In this document: positions 16,088-24,356 of the stretch, one piece after another
Position numbering within the stretch: position 1 is the stretch's first letter
Layout: each line of letters opens with the position of its first letter
Assembly (NCBI RefSeq): GCF_013778455.1
Contig: NZ_JACEHE010000001.1
Location: forward strand, 248,001 to 312,000
Length of the DNA: 64,000 bases
Direction: 5' to 3'
Origin: Streptomyces himalayensis subsp. himalayensis
GTDB taxonomy: Bacteria > Actinomycetota > Actinomycetes > Streptomycetales > Streptomycetaceae
Position numbers and translations under genes: made by a program
Notes under the pieces: generated by a model
Told to the model about the DNA's origin: nothing
Seen by the model: only the letters and a program-made list of their open reading frames with translations
Database searches by the model: none

Positions 16088-17056
16088 TCAGGAGCCACCG
16101 TTGATCTTGGCCTCGGTGACCGCGCCGTCCTCGACGCCCCACTTCTCGATGATCTTCTTGTACTCGCCGTTCTCGATGATCGCGTTGAGTGCGGCCTGCA
16201 GCGCGTCGCGCAGCTCGGTGTTGTCCTTGGCGACGGCGATGCCGTACGGGCCCGCCTCGACCTGGTCGCCGACGATCTCGAAGTACTTGCCGCCGCCGGC
16301 GTTCTTCACGGAGTACGCGGCGATCGGGAAGTCGGCGGAGACGACGTCGGCGCCCTTGGAGCGCATGCGGGTCTCGGCCTCGGGGTTGGTGGCGAAGTCC
16401 TCGATCTTCAGGGTCTTCTCGCCGTCCTTCTCACACTTCTTCGCCTGGTCCTTGGCGAGGTCGTGGGAGAAGGTGTTGCGCTGCACGGCCATCGTCTTGC
16501 CGCACAGGTCGTCCCAGGTCTTGATTCCCTGGTCGTCGCCCTTGTTGGTGTAGAGCGAGACACCCGCGGTGAAGTAGTCGACGAAGTCGACGCCGGCGCC
16601 GACCTTCTTGCCGGTGTCGGCGTCGACGCCCTCCTGGCGGTCCTTGGTGTCGGTCATGGCCGACATGGCGATGTCGTAGCGCTTCGAGGCGAGGCCGCCG
16701 ATGAGGGTGTCGAAGGTGCCGTTCTCGAACTTGAACGTCACGCCGAGCTGCTTGCCCATCGCGGCAGCGATGTCCGGGTCGATGCCGACCGTCTTGCCGG
16801 AGTCGTCCTTGAACTCGACCGGCGCGTACGCGATGTCCGAGCCGACCTTGATTTCGCCCTTGTCCCGGATCTCCTTGGGGAGCTTGTCGGCCAGCGGGGC
16901 GCTGGTCGTCTCGTTGGTGCTCGGGCCGTCGTCCTTGGTCTGGTCACCACAGCCTGTGAGCAGCAGCGCACCGGCGACCGCGACTGCGCCGACCGCGGCG
17001 ATCCGGGACTTCGCGGAGCTCGCGGCGGTCGTACGGCGGGTGAAGCTTGCGGTCAT
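16088..17056 (-). CDS. Extracellular solute-binding lipoprotein for amino acids
   Basis: The 322-residue protein has a lipoprotein signal: basic N-terminus, hydrophobic core and lipobox LLTGC with Cys36 as the lipidation site. The mature part is a type-3 periplasmic-binding-protein fold: KGEIKVGSDIAYAPVEF, then GIDPDIAAAMGKQLG and FENGTFDTLIGGLASKRYD. It captures an amino acid, possibly glutamate-like, outside the membrane and delivers it to the permease. The ATG at 17056 is chosen because GGAGGAAA precedes it. It is the first gene of the transporter operon, and its promoter must lie in the 527-bp region shared with the divergent malic enzyme gene. Confidence 0.93.
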   Translation of the reverse strand: MTASFTRRTTAASSAKSRIAAVGAVAVAGALLLTGCGDQTKDDGPSTNETTSAPLADKLPKEIRDKGEIKVGSDIAYAPVEFKDDSGKTVGIDPDIAAAMGKQLGVTFKFENGTFDTLIGGLASKRYDIAMSAMTDTKDRQEGVDADTGKKVGAGVDFVDYFTAGVSLYTNKGDDQGIKTWDDLCGKTMAVQRNTFSHDLAKDQAKKCEKDGEKTLKIEDFATNPEAETRMRSKGADVVSADFPIAAYSVKNAGGGKYFEIVGDQVEAGPYGIAVAKDNTELRDALQAALNAIIENGEYKKIIEKWGVEDGAVTEAKINGGS

Positions 17057-17583
17057 GGTTGGTTTCCTCCGGGTGAGGGCGATGCCGATCGGTCGACGGG
17101 CACACACCATCGAGTGTCGCGACCACGTGTGATTACGGCATCTTGCCATTCGGACTAGCCCCTTCAGGACGTCGGCCATGTCAAAATCGGATAACGGGTG
17201 ACCCCCGAATCCCGTCAGGTCGGCACATCACGGCCGGACCTTCTACGGGATTGCCTCCCTCCGGCCGGAGGATCTTCGGCACATCTCAGCATGTGAGCGA
17301 TTCCCGACGACGCGCCTGTGCCGTACACGGAGCTGTCACCGACTTGTCCAGAAAACCGGCTATGAGTCATGTCACCGCAACGATATGGACTCGTCGGCGG
17401 TGGGGTCCGTCGGGTAAGAAGGTTCTTTACACCCCTCATCCGGGGCCCAGGGCGCGTGTGCGGCGCGCCCGTCGCGTATGTACCCCGTACGTATCGGTCA
17501 AATCGGGGCGTACGTGGTGCCCGCCCACCCCTCAATCAGGAGTGGACACCCTCAACCAATGAAGCCTTAAGGGGTAAAACAAA
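17057..17583. other. Long divergent intergenic region, no gene seen
   Basis: This 527-bp stretch between the transporter operon and the malic enzyme gene has no convincing coding frame. It is slightly less GC-rich than its neighbours and contains several small palindromes, including CTCCGGCCGGAG near 17257 and alternating GTAC steps near 17477-17513. Both promoters should be here, but no clear -35/-10 pair stands out. Confidence 0.5.
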
Positions 17584-18807
17584 GTGGCAGCGGAGATCGT
17601 CAATCCTCGCAGCGACAGCAGTACGGGTCAGGAGGGCGAGGGTGAGCCCCTCGATTCGTTCGACCCGGCGTTCGCGCTGCACCGCGGCGGCAAGATGGCC
17701 GTGCAGGCCACGGTGCCGGTCCGTGACAAGGACGACCTGTCCCTCGCGTACACGCCCGGCGTCGCCAAGGTGTGCAGCGCCATCGCCGAGCAGCCGGACC
17801 TCGTCCACGACTACACGTGGAAGTCGAACGTCGTCGCCGTCGTGACGGACGGGACGGCCGTGCTCGGGCTCGGAGACATCGGCCCGGAGGCCTCCCTTCC
17901 GGTGATGGAGGGCAAGGCGATCCTTTTCAAGCAGTTCGGCGGCGTGGACGCGGTGCCGATCGCTCTGGCGACGACGGACACGGACGAGATCGTCGACACC
18001 GTGGTGCGGCTCGCCCCCTCGTTCGGCGGCGTCAATCTGGAGGACATCTCGGCGCCGCGCTGCTTCGAGATCGAGCACAGGCTCCAGGAGCGGCTCGACA
18101 TTCCGGTCTTCCATGACGACCAGCACGGCACGGCCGTCGTCACGCTCGCAGCCCTGCGGAACGCGGCGAAGCTGACCGGCCGGACGCTGGGTGATCTGCG
18201 TGCGGTGATCTCGGGTGCGGGGGCGGCGGGCGTCGCCATCGCGAAGATGCTGCTGGAGGCCGGTATCGGGGATGTCGCGGTCGCCGACCGCAAGGGCATC
18301 GTCAGCGCCGACCGCGACGACCTCACGCCGGTCAAGCGGGAGCTCGCCGAGATCACCAACAAGGCGGGGATCAGCGGTTCCCTCGAGGCCGCCCTGTCCG
18401 GCGCCGACGTCTTCATCGGCGTCTCCGGCGGTACGGTGCCGGAGCCGGCGGTGGCGTCGATGGCCGAGGGCGCATTCGTGTTCGCCATGGCGAACCCGAA
18501 CCCAGAGGTGCACCCGGACATCGCCCACAAGTACGCGGCCGTGGTCGCGACCGGACGGTCCGACTTCCCGAATCAGATCAACAACGTGCTCGCGTTCCCG
18601 GGCATCTTCGCGGGCGCCCTGCAGGTGCGGGCCTCCCGGATCACCGAGGGCATGAAGATCGCGGCCGCGGAGGCGCTGGCGGGGGTCGTCGGGGACGACC
18701 TCGCGGCGGACTACGTGATTCCGTCGCCGTTCGATGAGCGGGTTGCTCCGGCGGTGACTGCGGCGGTGGCCGCGGCAGCTCGGGCTGAAGGTGTTGCTCG
18801 CCGCTAG
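17584..18807 (+). CDS. NAD(P)-dependent malic enzyme
   Basis: The 407-residue protein is a short bacterial malic enzyme. Motifs include DLSLAYTPGVAKVC, GDIGPEASLPVMEGKAILFK with the catalytic lysine, FHDDQHGTAVVTLAAL for the metal, the nucleotide loop SGAGAAGVAIAKML and the C-terminal NQINNVLAFPGIFAGAL. It oxidatively decarboxylates malate to pyruvate and CO2, making reducing power. S. coelicolor has NAD- and NADP-linked versions; by genomic position (from memory) this matches the NADP-linked one, but the cofactor is not proven by sequence. Translation starts at GTG 17584 after AAGGGG. A strong terminator follows. Confidence 0.93.
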   Translation: MAAEIVNPRSDSSTGQEGEGEPLDSFDPAFALHRGGKMAVQATVPVRDKDDLSLAYTPGVAKVCSAIAEQPDLVHDYTWKSNVVAVVTDGTAVLGLGDIGPEASLPVMEGKAILFKQFGGVDAVPIALATTDTDEIVDTVVRLAPSFGGVNLEDISAPRCFEIEHRLQERLDIPVFHDDQHGTAVVTLAALRNAAKLTGRTLGDLRAVISGAGAAGVAIAKMLLEAGIGDVAVADRKGIVSADRDDLTPVKRELAEITNKAGISGSLEAALSGADVFIGVSGGTVPEPAVASMAEGAFVFAMANPNPEVHPDIAHKYAAVVATGRSDFPNQINNVLAFPGIFAGALQVRASRITEGMKIAAAEALAGVVGDDLAADYVIPSPFDERVAPAVTAAVAAAARAEGVARR

Positions 18808-18836
18808 GCGAGTGCTCTGCGCTGAGCGTGAATTGC

Positions 18837-18889
18837 GGCTCCGCCCGGGTCGGCCTTCGGCCTTCCCCGGGCGGGGCCGGTTTGTTTTC
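18837..18889 (+). terminator. Terminator of the malic enzyme gene
   Basis: GGCTCCGCCCGGG pairs with CCCGGGCGGGGCC (one G-U), enclosing an inner TCGGCCTTCGGCC, followed by TTTGTTTT. It begins 29 bases after the stop. Confidence 0.88.
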
Positions 18890-19006
18890 CCGTCCACCCA
18901 CCCGTGCGGTTGGGCATTCCGGCTGCCCGTCCGCGCCTTCGGGCGTGGGGGGATGACCGTTGTGGGCATGCGTCCGCCTGGGGCGATGGGGGTCCCCCCT
19001 GCTCTG

Positions 19007-19035
19007 GGGGGCACCTCCCAGCGTTAGCTGGGGGA
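19007..19035. repeat. Short palindromic repeat (family A), intergenic copy
   Basis: GGGGGCACCTCCCAG, a six-base spacer CGTTAG, then CTGGGGGA. This is the clearest copy of the 29-bp family also found at 4341, 7282 and (inverted, longer) inside eshB at 8120. It sits in the 387-bp gap between malic enzyme and the oxidoreductase, which contains no gene. Confidence 0.8.
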
Positions 19036-19055
19036 GAAGCCGAGAGCTTGGGGGA

Positions 19056-19101
19056 GGGTGGGCACAACCCACGACGCACGGTGCGTCAAAACGGCCTGTG
19101 C
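19056..19101. repeat. Dispersed repeat (family B), copy 1
   Basis: Starts GGGTGGGCACAAC, continues CACGACG and GGTGCGTC, and ends GGCCTGTGC. The same series of blocks recurs at 63226-63273 with small changes. Both copies are intergenic. Confidence 0.75.
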
Positions 19102-19194
19102 AGATGCCAGAGGCCCGCCGCAGGCGCTCGGTGCGCGGTGTGTCACACCCGCATGCCGTTTCGCCCCGCCCTGCTCCCCCCTATCGTCAAGGTC

Positions 19195-20157
19195 ATGTTC
19201 GCTGCCTACGCCGCCCGTATTGACCGTGACCAGCCTCTCACCGGCCTTGAGTTGGGGGAGCGCCCCGCTCCCGAGGCCCGGCCCGGCTGGACCACCGTGA
19301 ACGTCAAGGCCGCCTCCCTCAACCACCACGACCTGTGGTCGCTGCGCGGGGTGGGTCTGAGTGAGGACAAGCTGCCGATGATCCTCGGCTGCGATGCCGC
19401 CGGGATCGACGAGGACGGGAACGAGGTCGTCCTGCACTCCGTCATCGGCCAGACGGGCCACGGAGTCGGGCCGAAGGAGCCCCGGACCATCCTCACCGAG
19501 AAGTACCAGGGCACCTTCGCCGAACAGGTCACGGTGCCCACGTGGAACGTGCTTCCGAAGCCGAAGGAGCTCTCCTTCGAGGAGGCCGCCTGTCTGCCGA
19601 CCGCATGGCTCACCGCGTACCGGATGCTCTTCACCAACGCCGGTGTACGCCCCGGGGACTCGGTCCTCGTGCAGGGCGCCGGCGGCGGGGTCGCCACGGC
19701 GGCGATCGTGCTCGGCAAGGCTGCGGGGCTGCGGGTCTTCGCCACCAGCCGGGACGAGGCCAAGCGCAAGCGCGCCCTGGAGCTGGGGGCCGTGGAGGCG
19801 GTCGAGTCGGGTGCGCGGCTGCCGGAGCGGGTGGACGCCGTCATCGAGACGGTGGGAGCGGCCACCTGGTCGCACTCCGTCAAGTCGCTGCGGCCGGGCG
19901 GCACACTGGTCATCTCCGGCGCAACGAGCGGCGACCGCCCCTCGCACGCGGAACTCACCCGCATCTTCTTCCTGGAACTCAAGGTCGTCGGCTCCACGAT
20001 GGGCACCAAGGACGAGCTGGAGGATCTGCTCGCGTTCTGCGCGGCGACGGGGGTGCGGCCCGTGATCGACGAGGTGCTGCCGCTGGACCGGGCGAGGGAG
20101 GGCTTCGAGCGGATGGAGTCCGGCGGGCAGTTCGGGAAGATCGTCCTCACTGTGTGA
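19195..20157 (+). CDS. Zinc-binding-type/quinone oxidoreductase family protein (MDR superfamily)
   Basis: The 320-residue protein has the GroES-like N-terminal fold (KAASLNHHDLWSLRG, GCDAAGIDEDGNEVV) and a Rossmann domain with VLVQGAGGGVATAAIVLGKAAG, the NAD(P)-binding glycine motif. The cysteine set of the structural zinc lobe is missing, so despite the usual database name it is more like the zinc-free quinone oxidoreductases. It probably reduces quinones or enones with NADPH; the substrate is unknown. TATCGT at 19182-19187 lies seven bases before the ATG with no ribosome site, so the transcript may be leaderless. Confidence 0.88.
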   Translation: MFAAYAARIDRDQPLTGLELGERPAPEARPGWTTVNVKAASLNHHDLWSLRGVGLSEDKLPMILGCDAAGIDEDGNEVVLHSVIGQTGHGVGPKEPRTILTEKYQGTFAEQVTVPTWNVLPKPKELSFEEAACLPTAWLTAYRMLFTNAGVRPGDSVLVQGAGGGVATAAIVLGKAAGLRVFATSRDEAKRKRALELGAVEAVESGARLPERVDAVIETVGAATWSHSVKSLRPGGTLVISGATSGDRPSHAELTRIFFLELKVVGSTMGTKDELEDLLAFCAATGVRPVIDEVLPLDRAREGFERMESGGQFGKIVLTV

Positions 20158-20204
20158 GCGGCTGGTTTCTCTCGTTTCTTGGGGCGGTGCTCAGCCCGGT
20201 GCTC

Positions 20205-20258
20205 AGCCCTTCCTGTCAATGATGGTTGACAGGAAGGGCTTGTCAACGTAAGTTGACG
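20205..20258 (+). promoter_or_regulatory. Promoter embedded in two 18-bp operators (TGTCAA-N6-TTGACR)
   Basis: Site 1 is 20214-20231 (TGTCAA-N6-TTGACA) and lies in a 15-bp-arm palindrome spanning 20205-20240. Site 2 is 20241-20258 (TGTCAA-N6-TTGACG). Their centres are 27 bp apart. The right half of site 1 is a perfect -35 (TTGACA, 20226-20231). After 17 bp comes TAAGTT (20249-20254), a -10 inside site 2, followed by six bases and the ATG at 20261. Binding at either site would block RNA polymerase, most simply by the HTH protein encoded next. Confidence 0.75.
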
Positions 20259-20260
20259 GC

Positions 20261-20470
20261 ATGACCGAAGCAACGGATCTCGCCGAGCGTGCAGGTGATC
20301 GCGATCCGCGCGTCGGGCTGCGGGCCGTCGCCGCGTTGCGGCGGCTGCTGGAGCAGCTCGAAGCGGTTCAGGTGCGCAGCGCGCGCAATCAGGGCTGGTC
20401 GTGGCAGGAGATCGCCGCGGAGCTCGGCGTAAGCAGGCAGGCCGTGCACAAGAAGTACGGGAGGCGCTGA
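20261..20470 (+). CDS. Small helix-turn-helix protein
   Basis: This 69-residue protein has an acidic N-terminus, a helical middle (LRAVAALRRLLEQLEAVQVRSAR) that may dimerise, and a C-terminal HTH (SWQEIAAELGVSRQAVHKKYG) of the sigma-70 region 4/Sox-like kind. The start is leaderless behind a TAAGTT box. Its stop overlaps the start of the following Clp-N gene (TGATG), so the two are translated together. The two palindromes covering its promoter make autoregulation likely. It is probably a DNA-binding repressor; the signal is unknown. Confidence 0.85.
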   Translation: MTEATDLAERAGDRDPRVGLRAVAALRRLLEQLEAVQVRSARNQGWSWQEIAAELGVSRQAVHKKYGRR

Positions 20471-21039
20471 TGTTCGAGCGGTTTACGAAGCATGCCCGCG
20501 CTGTGGTGACCGGCGCGGTTGAGCATGCCGAGCGGCTGGATGCGGGCTCCGTCGGCGAGGAGCACATGTTGCTCGCCCTGCTCGACCGCGAGGGGAGCCG
20601 TGCGTCGTTCGCGCTCGCCTCGTTGGGTGTCACCGGTCGCCGGGAGTCCGTCGAGCGTTCGCTGGCCGAGGCGCGACGGCGCGGCGGGTTGTCGCAGGCC
20701 GACACGGACGCGCTTGCAGGGCTGGGCATCGACGTGACCGAGATCGTGTCCCGGGTGGAGGAAGTCCACGGGGTGGGTGCGCTGGACGACGACACGAGCC
20801 GGAGGGGCCGGGGCCGGCGGACGGGCCGCCGCCCCTTCGGCCCGGAGGCCAAGAGCACGCTGGAGAAGTCCCTGCGCATCGCGCTCGGCCGCGGCGACCG
20901 CTCCATCGGTGACGAACACATCCTGCTCGCCCTGACCGCCCGTCCCGGCATCGCCGCCGAGGTGCTCGCCGAACATGGGGTGACCTACGGGGCGGTGGAG
21001 CGGGTGCTGGGCGGAGGGGGAGAGGCGAAGGCGGGCTGA
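20470..21039 (+). CDS. Clp N-terminal-domain protein without an ATPase
   Basis: The 189-residue protein contains two Clp_N repeats, as in ClpA/ClpC N-domains. The first covers residues 1-75 (MFERFTKHARAVVTGAVEHAE, EEHMLLALLDREG) and the second about 118-185 (TLEKSLRIALGRGDRSIGDE, HILLALTARPG). No Walker motifs are present. Free Clp_N domains may bind substrates or adaptors of ClpC and modulate proteolysis; that role is inferred. It is translationally coupled to the small HTH protein, suggesting a regulator/effector pair. Three tandem repeats and a hairpin follow. Confidence 0.9.
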   Translation: MFERFTKHARAVVTGAVEHAERLDAGSVGEEHMLLALLDREGSRASFALASLGVTGRRESVERSLAEARRRGGLSQADTDALAGLGIDVTEIVSRVEEVHGVGALDDDTSRRGRGRRTGRRPFGPEAKSTLEKSLRIALGRGDRSIGDEHILLALTARPGIAAEVLAEHGVTYGAVERVLGGGGEAKAG

Positions 21040-21048
21040 GGCCGGACC

Positions 21049-21136
21049 GAAGTCGGCCCGGATACCGGCGTGCGGGCGGCCGATGTCGGCCCGGATACCG
21101 GCTGAGGCGTGGGCCGATGTCGGCCCGGATACCGGC
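21049..21136. repeat. Three tandem copies of a 21-bp unit, period 33-34 bp
   Basis: GAAGTCGGCCCGGATACCGG appears at 21049 and, as GATGTCGGCCCGGATACCGG, at 21082 and 21116. The spacers of 12-13 bp also resemble each other (both rich in GGGC). The array lies in the convergent gap between the Clp-N and padR genes. Confidence 0.9.
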
Positions 21137-21172
21137 TGCTGCCCGCCGGGCCTGCGGCGGCATGAGGTGAGG

Positions 21173-21205
21173 CGGCCGGCAACTCCCCCGAGGAGTGGCC
21201 GGCCG
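21173..21205. terminator. Hairpin between convergent Clp-N and padR genes
   Basis: CGGCCGGCAACTCC can pair with GGAGTGGCCGGCCG around a CCCGA loop with one or two mismatches. It lies six bases beyond the padR stop and can serve both transcripts. Confidence 0.55.
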
Positions 21206-21210
21206 TCATG

Positions 21211-22287
21211 TCACATCCGCGGCGTCCGCAGCACCGCTCCGATATGTGCCGCCGCCGTCGACAAGTGACGGCGGGCCTCGCGGAGTTGCTCCTCCGTCAC
21301 GCCGTGGTCCCGGGCCGCGTCGCGGATGTCGTCGCGGAAGCGGTCCAGGATGCGGTCCAGGTCGCGTGCCGGATTGCCGGTCGAGGCCTCATGGGCCCAG
21401 CCCGGCTCGAAGTCGGCGGGGAAGCCCTCCTGCTCGCCCAGGAAGTCGGGCTCCGGAACTCCCGGCCGTGACTCCGAGGCGCCTGCGCGGCCCGCGGCGC
21501 CGAAGCCCTTGCCGGACTCCTTCCCGACGTACTTGCCGAAGTCGCCGAACTCCTTGGCCAGTTCGGCGAGACTCTCCCGCACCCCTGTCGGCCAGTCACC
21601 CCGCGCGAAGTGGTCCTGCACCTGGTCCTGGATGCGCTGGGCGACGCGCTGGAACTCCTCCGTCGCCTGGGCGTGCGCCTTCTCCTGGGCCTCCTTGGCC
21701 TGGCGGCGTGCCCGCTGAGCCTCCTCGCGGGCCCGGCGACTCTCGTCCTTCGCGCGCCGAGCCTGCTCCTTCCACTCCTGCTTGGCGCGCTTGAACTCCT
21801 CCTTGGCCTGGCGCCACGCCTCCGTGTCGCCCCAGGCCCCGTCGAAGAAGTCCGACGCCTCCGGGAACCCCTTGCCACCTGCGCCGGCACGTGACTTGCT
21901 GCGGGCCTCCTGCGCCGCCGCCCGTATGTCGCGTCGCAAGTCGCCCGCCGCCCCGCTCACATCGGCGCGGATCTCGGCGGCGAGCTCCGCCACCGATTCG
22001 CGGATCTCCAGCTCCAGATCGGCCAGCTCGCCGCTGCGGTCGGCCAGTTCGTCCCGTCCCGCGTCCGTAATCGCGTAGACCTTCCGGCCGCCCTCCGTGG
22101 TGTGCGTGACCAGGCCTTCGGCCTCCAGCTTCGCCAGGCGCGGGTACACCGTGCCCGCCGAAGGCGCGTACAGACCCTGGAAGCGCTCCTCCAGGAGGCG
22201 GATCACCTCATAGCCGTGCCGAGGTGCCTCGTCCAGCAGCTTCAGCAGATACAGGCGCAGTCGCCCGTGGGCGAAGACGGGAGGCAT
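21211..22287 (-). CDS. PadR-family regulator with long coiled-coil C-terminus
   Basis: Residues 1-90 form a PadR winged helix (LLKLLDEAPRHGYEVIRLLE, LYAPSAGTVYPRLAKLEAEG, GGRKVYAITDAG). About 265 more residues follow, which is long for PadR: a charged helical stretch (about 160-220: REEAQRARRQAKEAQEKAHA) and a linker rich in Gly/Phe/Pro. PadR proteins usually dimerise through a short C-terminal helix, so this extension may add another function. The ATG at 22287 follows the DUF4097 stop by one base (TGACATG), so the two genes form a coupled operon. The protein may repress its own operon through a palindrome upstream. Confidence 0.9.
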   Translation of the reverse strand: MPPVFAHGRLRLYLLKLLDEAPRHGYEVIRLLEERFQGLYAPSAGTVYPRLAKLEAEGLVTHTTEGGRKVYAITDAGRDELADRSGELADLELEIRESVAELAAEIRADVSGAAGDLRRDIRAAAQEARSKSRAGAGGKGFPEASDFFDGAWGDTEAWRQAKEEFKRAKQEWKEQARRAKDESRRAREEAQRARRQAKEAQEKAHAQATEEFQRVAQRIQDQVQDHFARGDWPTGVRESLAELAKEFGDFGKYVGKESGKGFGAAGRAGASESRPGVPEPDFLGEQEGFPADFEPGWAHEASTGNPARDLDRILDRFRDDIRDAARDHGVTEEQLREARRHLSTAAAHIGAVLRTPRM

Positions 22288-22288
22288 G

Positions 22289-23257
22289 TCAGAGCACCTT
22301 CTTGTCGGTCGGGACGTCGGTGGAGCTGTCGGCGAAGCCGCCGGACGGGCCGTCAACGGTCGGGGACGGCCCCTCAGGGGACGGGGCGTCAGAGGGTGGG
22401 GCGTCCAGGGGCCCCTCGGCCGGTTCGTCCTCGGCAGGTGGCCTGCGCAGCAACGCGATCGAGCCCGACACCGTCGTCGCCTTCAGCTTTCCGTTGCCCG
22501 CGCCCAGCCGGCCGGTGATCCTCTTGGCGCCCCACTGGCCGCTGACCCGCAGGTCCTCGAAGGCGTTCGACACCGTCCCGCTCGCCGTGTTCGCCTCCAC
22601 CTCCGCGTCCGCCGGATGCGGCAGGCGGATCGCGATCTCGCCGGACACGCTCGTGAGGCTGACATCCGTGGGCTGGTCGGTGGGGTCGAGGTCCACGATC
22701 ATGGAACCGCTCACAGAGTCGGCTCGTACGCACGAACCCGCGCCCTCGACGACCGTCAGGTCGCCGGACACGGAGTTGAAGCGGAGATCGCCCCTGACGG
22801 CCTGGGCTTCGACGCTGCCCGAGACGGTGTCCGCCCGGGTGCTCCCCGCGAGCCCGAGCAGTGTGGTGTCACCGGTGACGCCCTTGACCTCCGTGCACCC
22901 TTCGATTCCGGAGACGACCGCTCCGGCTCCGACGACGCCCACCTCGACGCGCGTCCCCGTCGGAACGGCCAGCGACACCACCGCGCTGCGCCGCCAGCCC
23001 TTGCGGTCGAGCCACTTGAGGAAGCCCTTCCACGGCAGGTCCTCGTACGCCACGGTGAGCGTGCCGTCGGCCTGGGTGACGACCAGGGGAGGGCCCTCTA
23101 TCTCGGACACCTCGAGCCGTGTGCCCCCCTCGCGGTTCAGTACGGCTTCGTCGGTGCCCACCACGTTCACCGTGCCGTTGACGATGCGCACGTGCAGTGC
23201 CGTCACCGGGGCGTTGAACGTGAGCTTCTTGGGCTCTGCGACGGACCACTCGGGCAT
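22289..23257 (-). CDS. DUF4097-family beta-helix protein
   Basis: The roughly 322-residue product is made of repeated short strands with recurring V-SG or VSG(E/D/S) turns (ADTVSGSVEAQAV, LRFNSVSGDLTVV, SLTSVSGEIAIRL, KATTVSGSIALLR), typical of the DUF4097 right-handed beta-helix. No signal peptide or membrane segment is visible, and the C-terminal 50 residues are Pro/Asp-rich. Such proteins are often encoded beside PadR or anti-sigma genes; function unknown. The ATG at 23257 has GAGGAGG upstream; an alternative at 23335 would add an Arg/Pro-rich leader. It is first in an operon with padR. Confidence 0.85.
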   Translation of the reverse strand: MPEWSVAEPKKLTFNAPVTALHVRIVNGTVNVVGTDEAVLNREGGTRLEVSEIEGPPLVVTQADGTLTVAYEDLPWKGFLKWLDRKGWRRSAVVSLAVPTGTRVEVGVVGAGAVVSGIEGCTEVKGVTGDTTLLGLAGSTRADTVSGSVEAQAVRGDLRFNSVSGDLTVVEGAGSCVRADSVSGSMIVDLDPTDQPTDVSLTSVSGEIAIRLPHPADAEVEANTASGTVSNAFEDLRVSGQWGAKRITGRLGAGNGKLKATTVSGSIALLRRPPAEDEPAEGPLDAPPSDAPSPEGPSPTVDGPSGGFADSSTDVPTDKKVL

Positions 23258-23355
23258 GGGACCGGCCTCCTCGGGCGGAGCGACGCCGCCCCGCGGCCGA
23301 GGCGCCGTGGGCTGACGTAGGGGACGACGCGCCATATCGCGTCTTCTCACACACA

Positions 23356-23365
23356 CGATATATCG
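23356..23365. promoter_or_regulatory. AT-rich palindrome upstream of the DUF4097-padR operon
   Basis: CGATATATCG is a perfect 10-bp palindrome in otherwise GC-rich DNA, about 100 bases before the chosen DUF4097 start. It is a plausible binding site for the co-encoded PadR protein, but no second copy was found. Confidence 0.4.
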
Positions 23366-23480
23366 CGGCTACGGGAAGTCAAGACACAAGACACCCGTTC
23401 TGGCGAACCCACTCTTCCGCGGCCTGGGCCCGGCACGTTCCTGTACGCCGATTGGTCGTTATGTGCCCTAGCGTGGGGGT

Positions 23481-24326
23481 ATGTCGCACGACACCTCCGC
23501 CGCCTCCGACAGCGAACTCGCGCACGCCGGCGCCGCCGGGGCGCTGCTGCTGTGCCGGGCCGTACCCGACGCGGTGGCGCCGGGAGCGCAGCTGCTGCGG
23601 GAGCGGATGCTGCTCGCCCATGCGGGGCCGGAGTGGAGCGTGCTCGTTCCGGAGGGCACACCATGGCTTCACGGCGGGGAGCCGGTCGACCGGGTACTCG
23701 GCGGCTGGGCCGCAGCGCTCGCCGTAGGGGCGCCCTGGCCGGCACTCGCCCTGTGGTGGGACGACGACCGCAGCGGCTACACCCTCGCCTCGGGATTCCG
23801 CCGCACGGTCGGCTACGAATGGCTGGCGAACGGCACGCCGCTCGGCCAGGACGAGGCGATGCGCACCTTCGCGGCCCGGCTCGGCCTGGACCCGGTGCTG
23901 GACGTGCAGTCCCTGGTCGAACTGACCAGGACGGACACGGACGCCGACGCGCGCGCCCGCATGCTCGGCCTGATCACGGTCCTCACGCGCGCGGGGCTGA
24001 CGCTTCCCGCCGGACTCGTCCCCGGCGAGCCTGCCCACCGCCTGAGAGAGGTCGCCCGCAGCCGGCCGGACGTCCAGCACATCGAATGGCCAGGGTGGCG
24101 CGACGCCGTCCGCGACGAGTTCGACGTGGTGGCCGGCACCCGCCTGGGCCCCTGGCTCCGCGGCCCGAATGCCCGCGCACTCTCCGCGGCCCAGCTGGCG
24201 ACGGGCCTGCCACTCGCCCTCTGGGGCGTACGCCACCGCAGCGCGGGGTGGGTCGTCGCGGGGTCGCTGCTCCTCATCAACGGGGCGCTCGGACTCGCGT
24301 ACGACCGGATGGCCGCGCGGGACTGA
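23481..24326 (+). CDS. Conserved Streptomyces protein with C-terminal membrane anchor
   Basis: The 281-residue protein is mostly soluble (Ala/Leu-rich, with tryptophan motifs such as WPALALWWDDDRSGY). It ends in two hydrophobic stretches (about 236-252 and 256-274) before MAARD. I recognise no catalytic motif. A TAGCGT -10 box (23469-23474) precedes the ATG by six bases, so translation is probably leaderless. It is convergent with the small DUF6104-type gene. Function unknown. Confidence 0.75.
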   Translation: MSHDTSAASDSELAHAGAAGALLLCRAVPDAVAPGAQLLRERMLLAHAGPEWSVLVPEGTPWLHGGEPVDRVLGGWAAALAVGAPWPALALWWDDDRSGYTLASGFRRTVGYEWLANGTPLGQDEAMRTFAARLGLDPVLDVQSLVELTRTDTDADARARMLGLITVLTRAGLTLPAGLVPGEPAHRLREVARSRPDVQHIEWPGWRDAVRDEFDVVAGTRLGPWLRGPNARALSAAQLATGLPLALWGVRHRSAGWVVAGSLLLINGALGLAYDRMAARD

Positions 24327-24356
24327 GCACCTGCCGACGCCCGCAGCAAGCGGAAG

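Noticed and set aside
15458..17158. A 566-codon plus-strand frame opposite the ABC permease and binding protein
   Set aside because: It runs across two clear genes and their promoter region with no motif.
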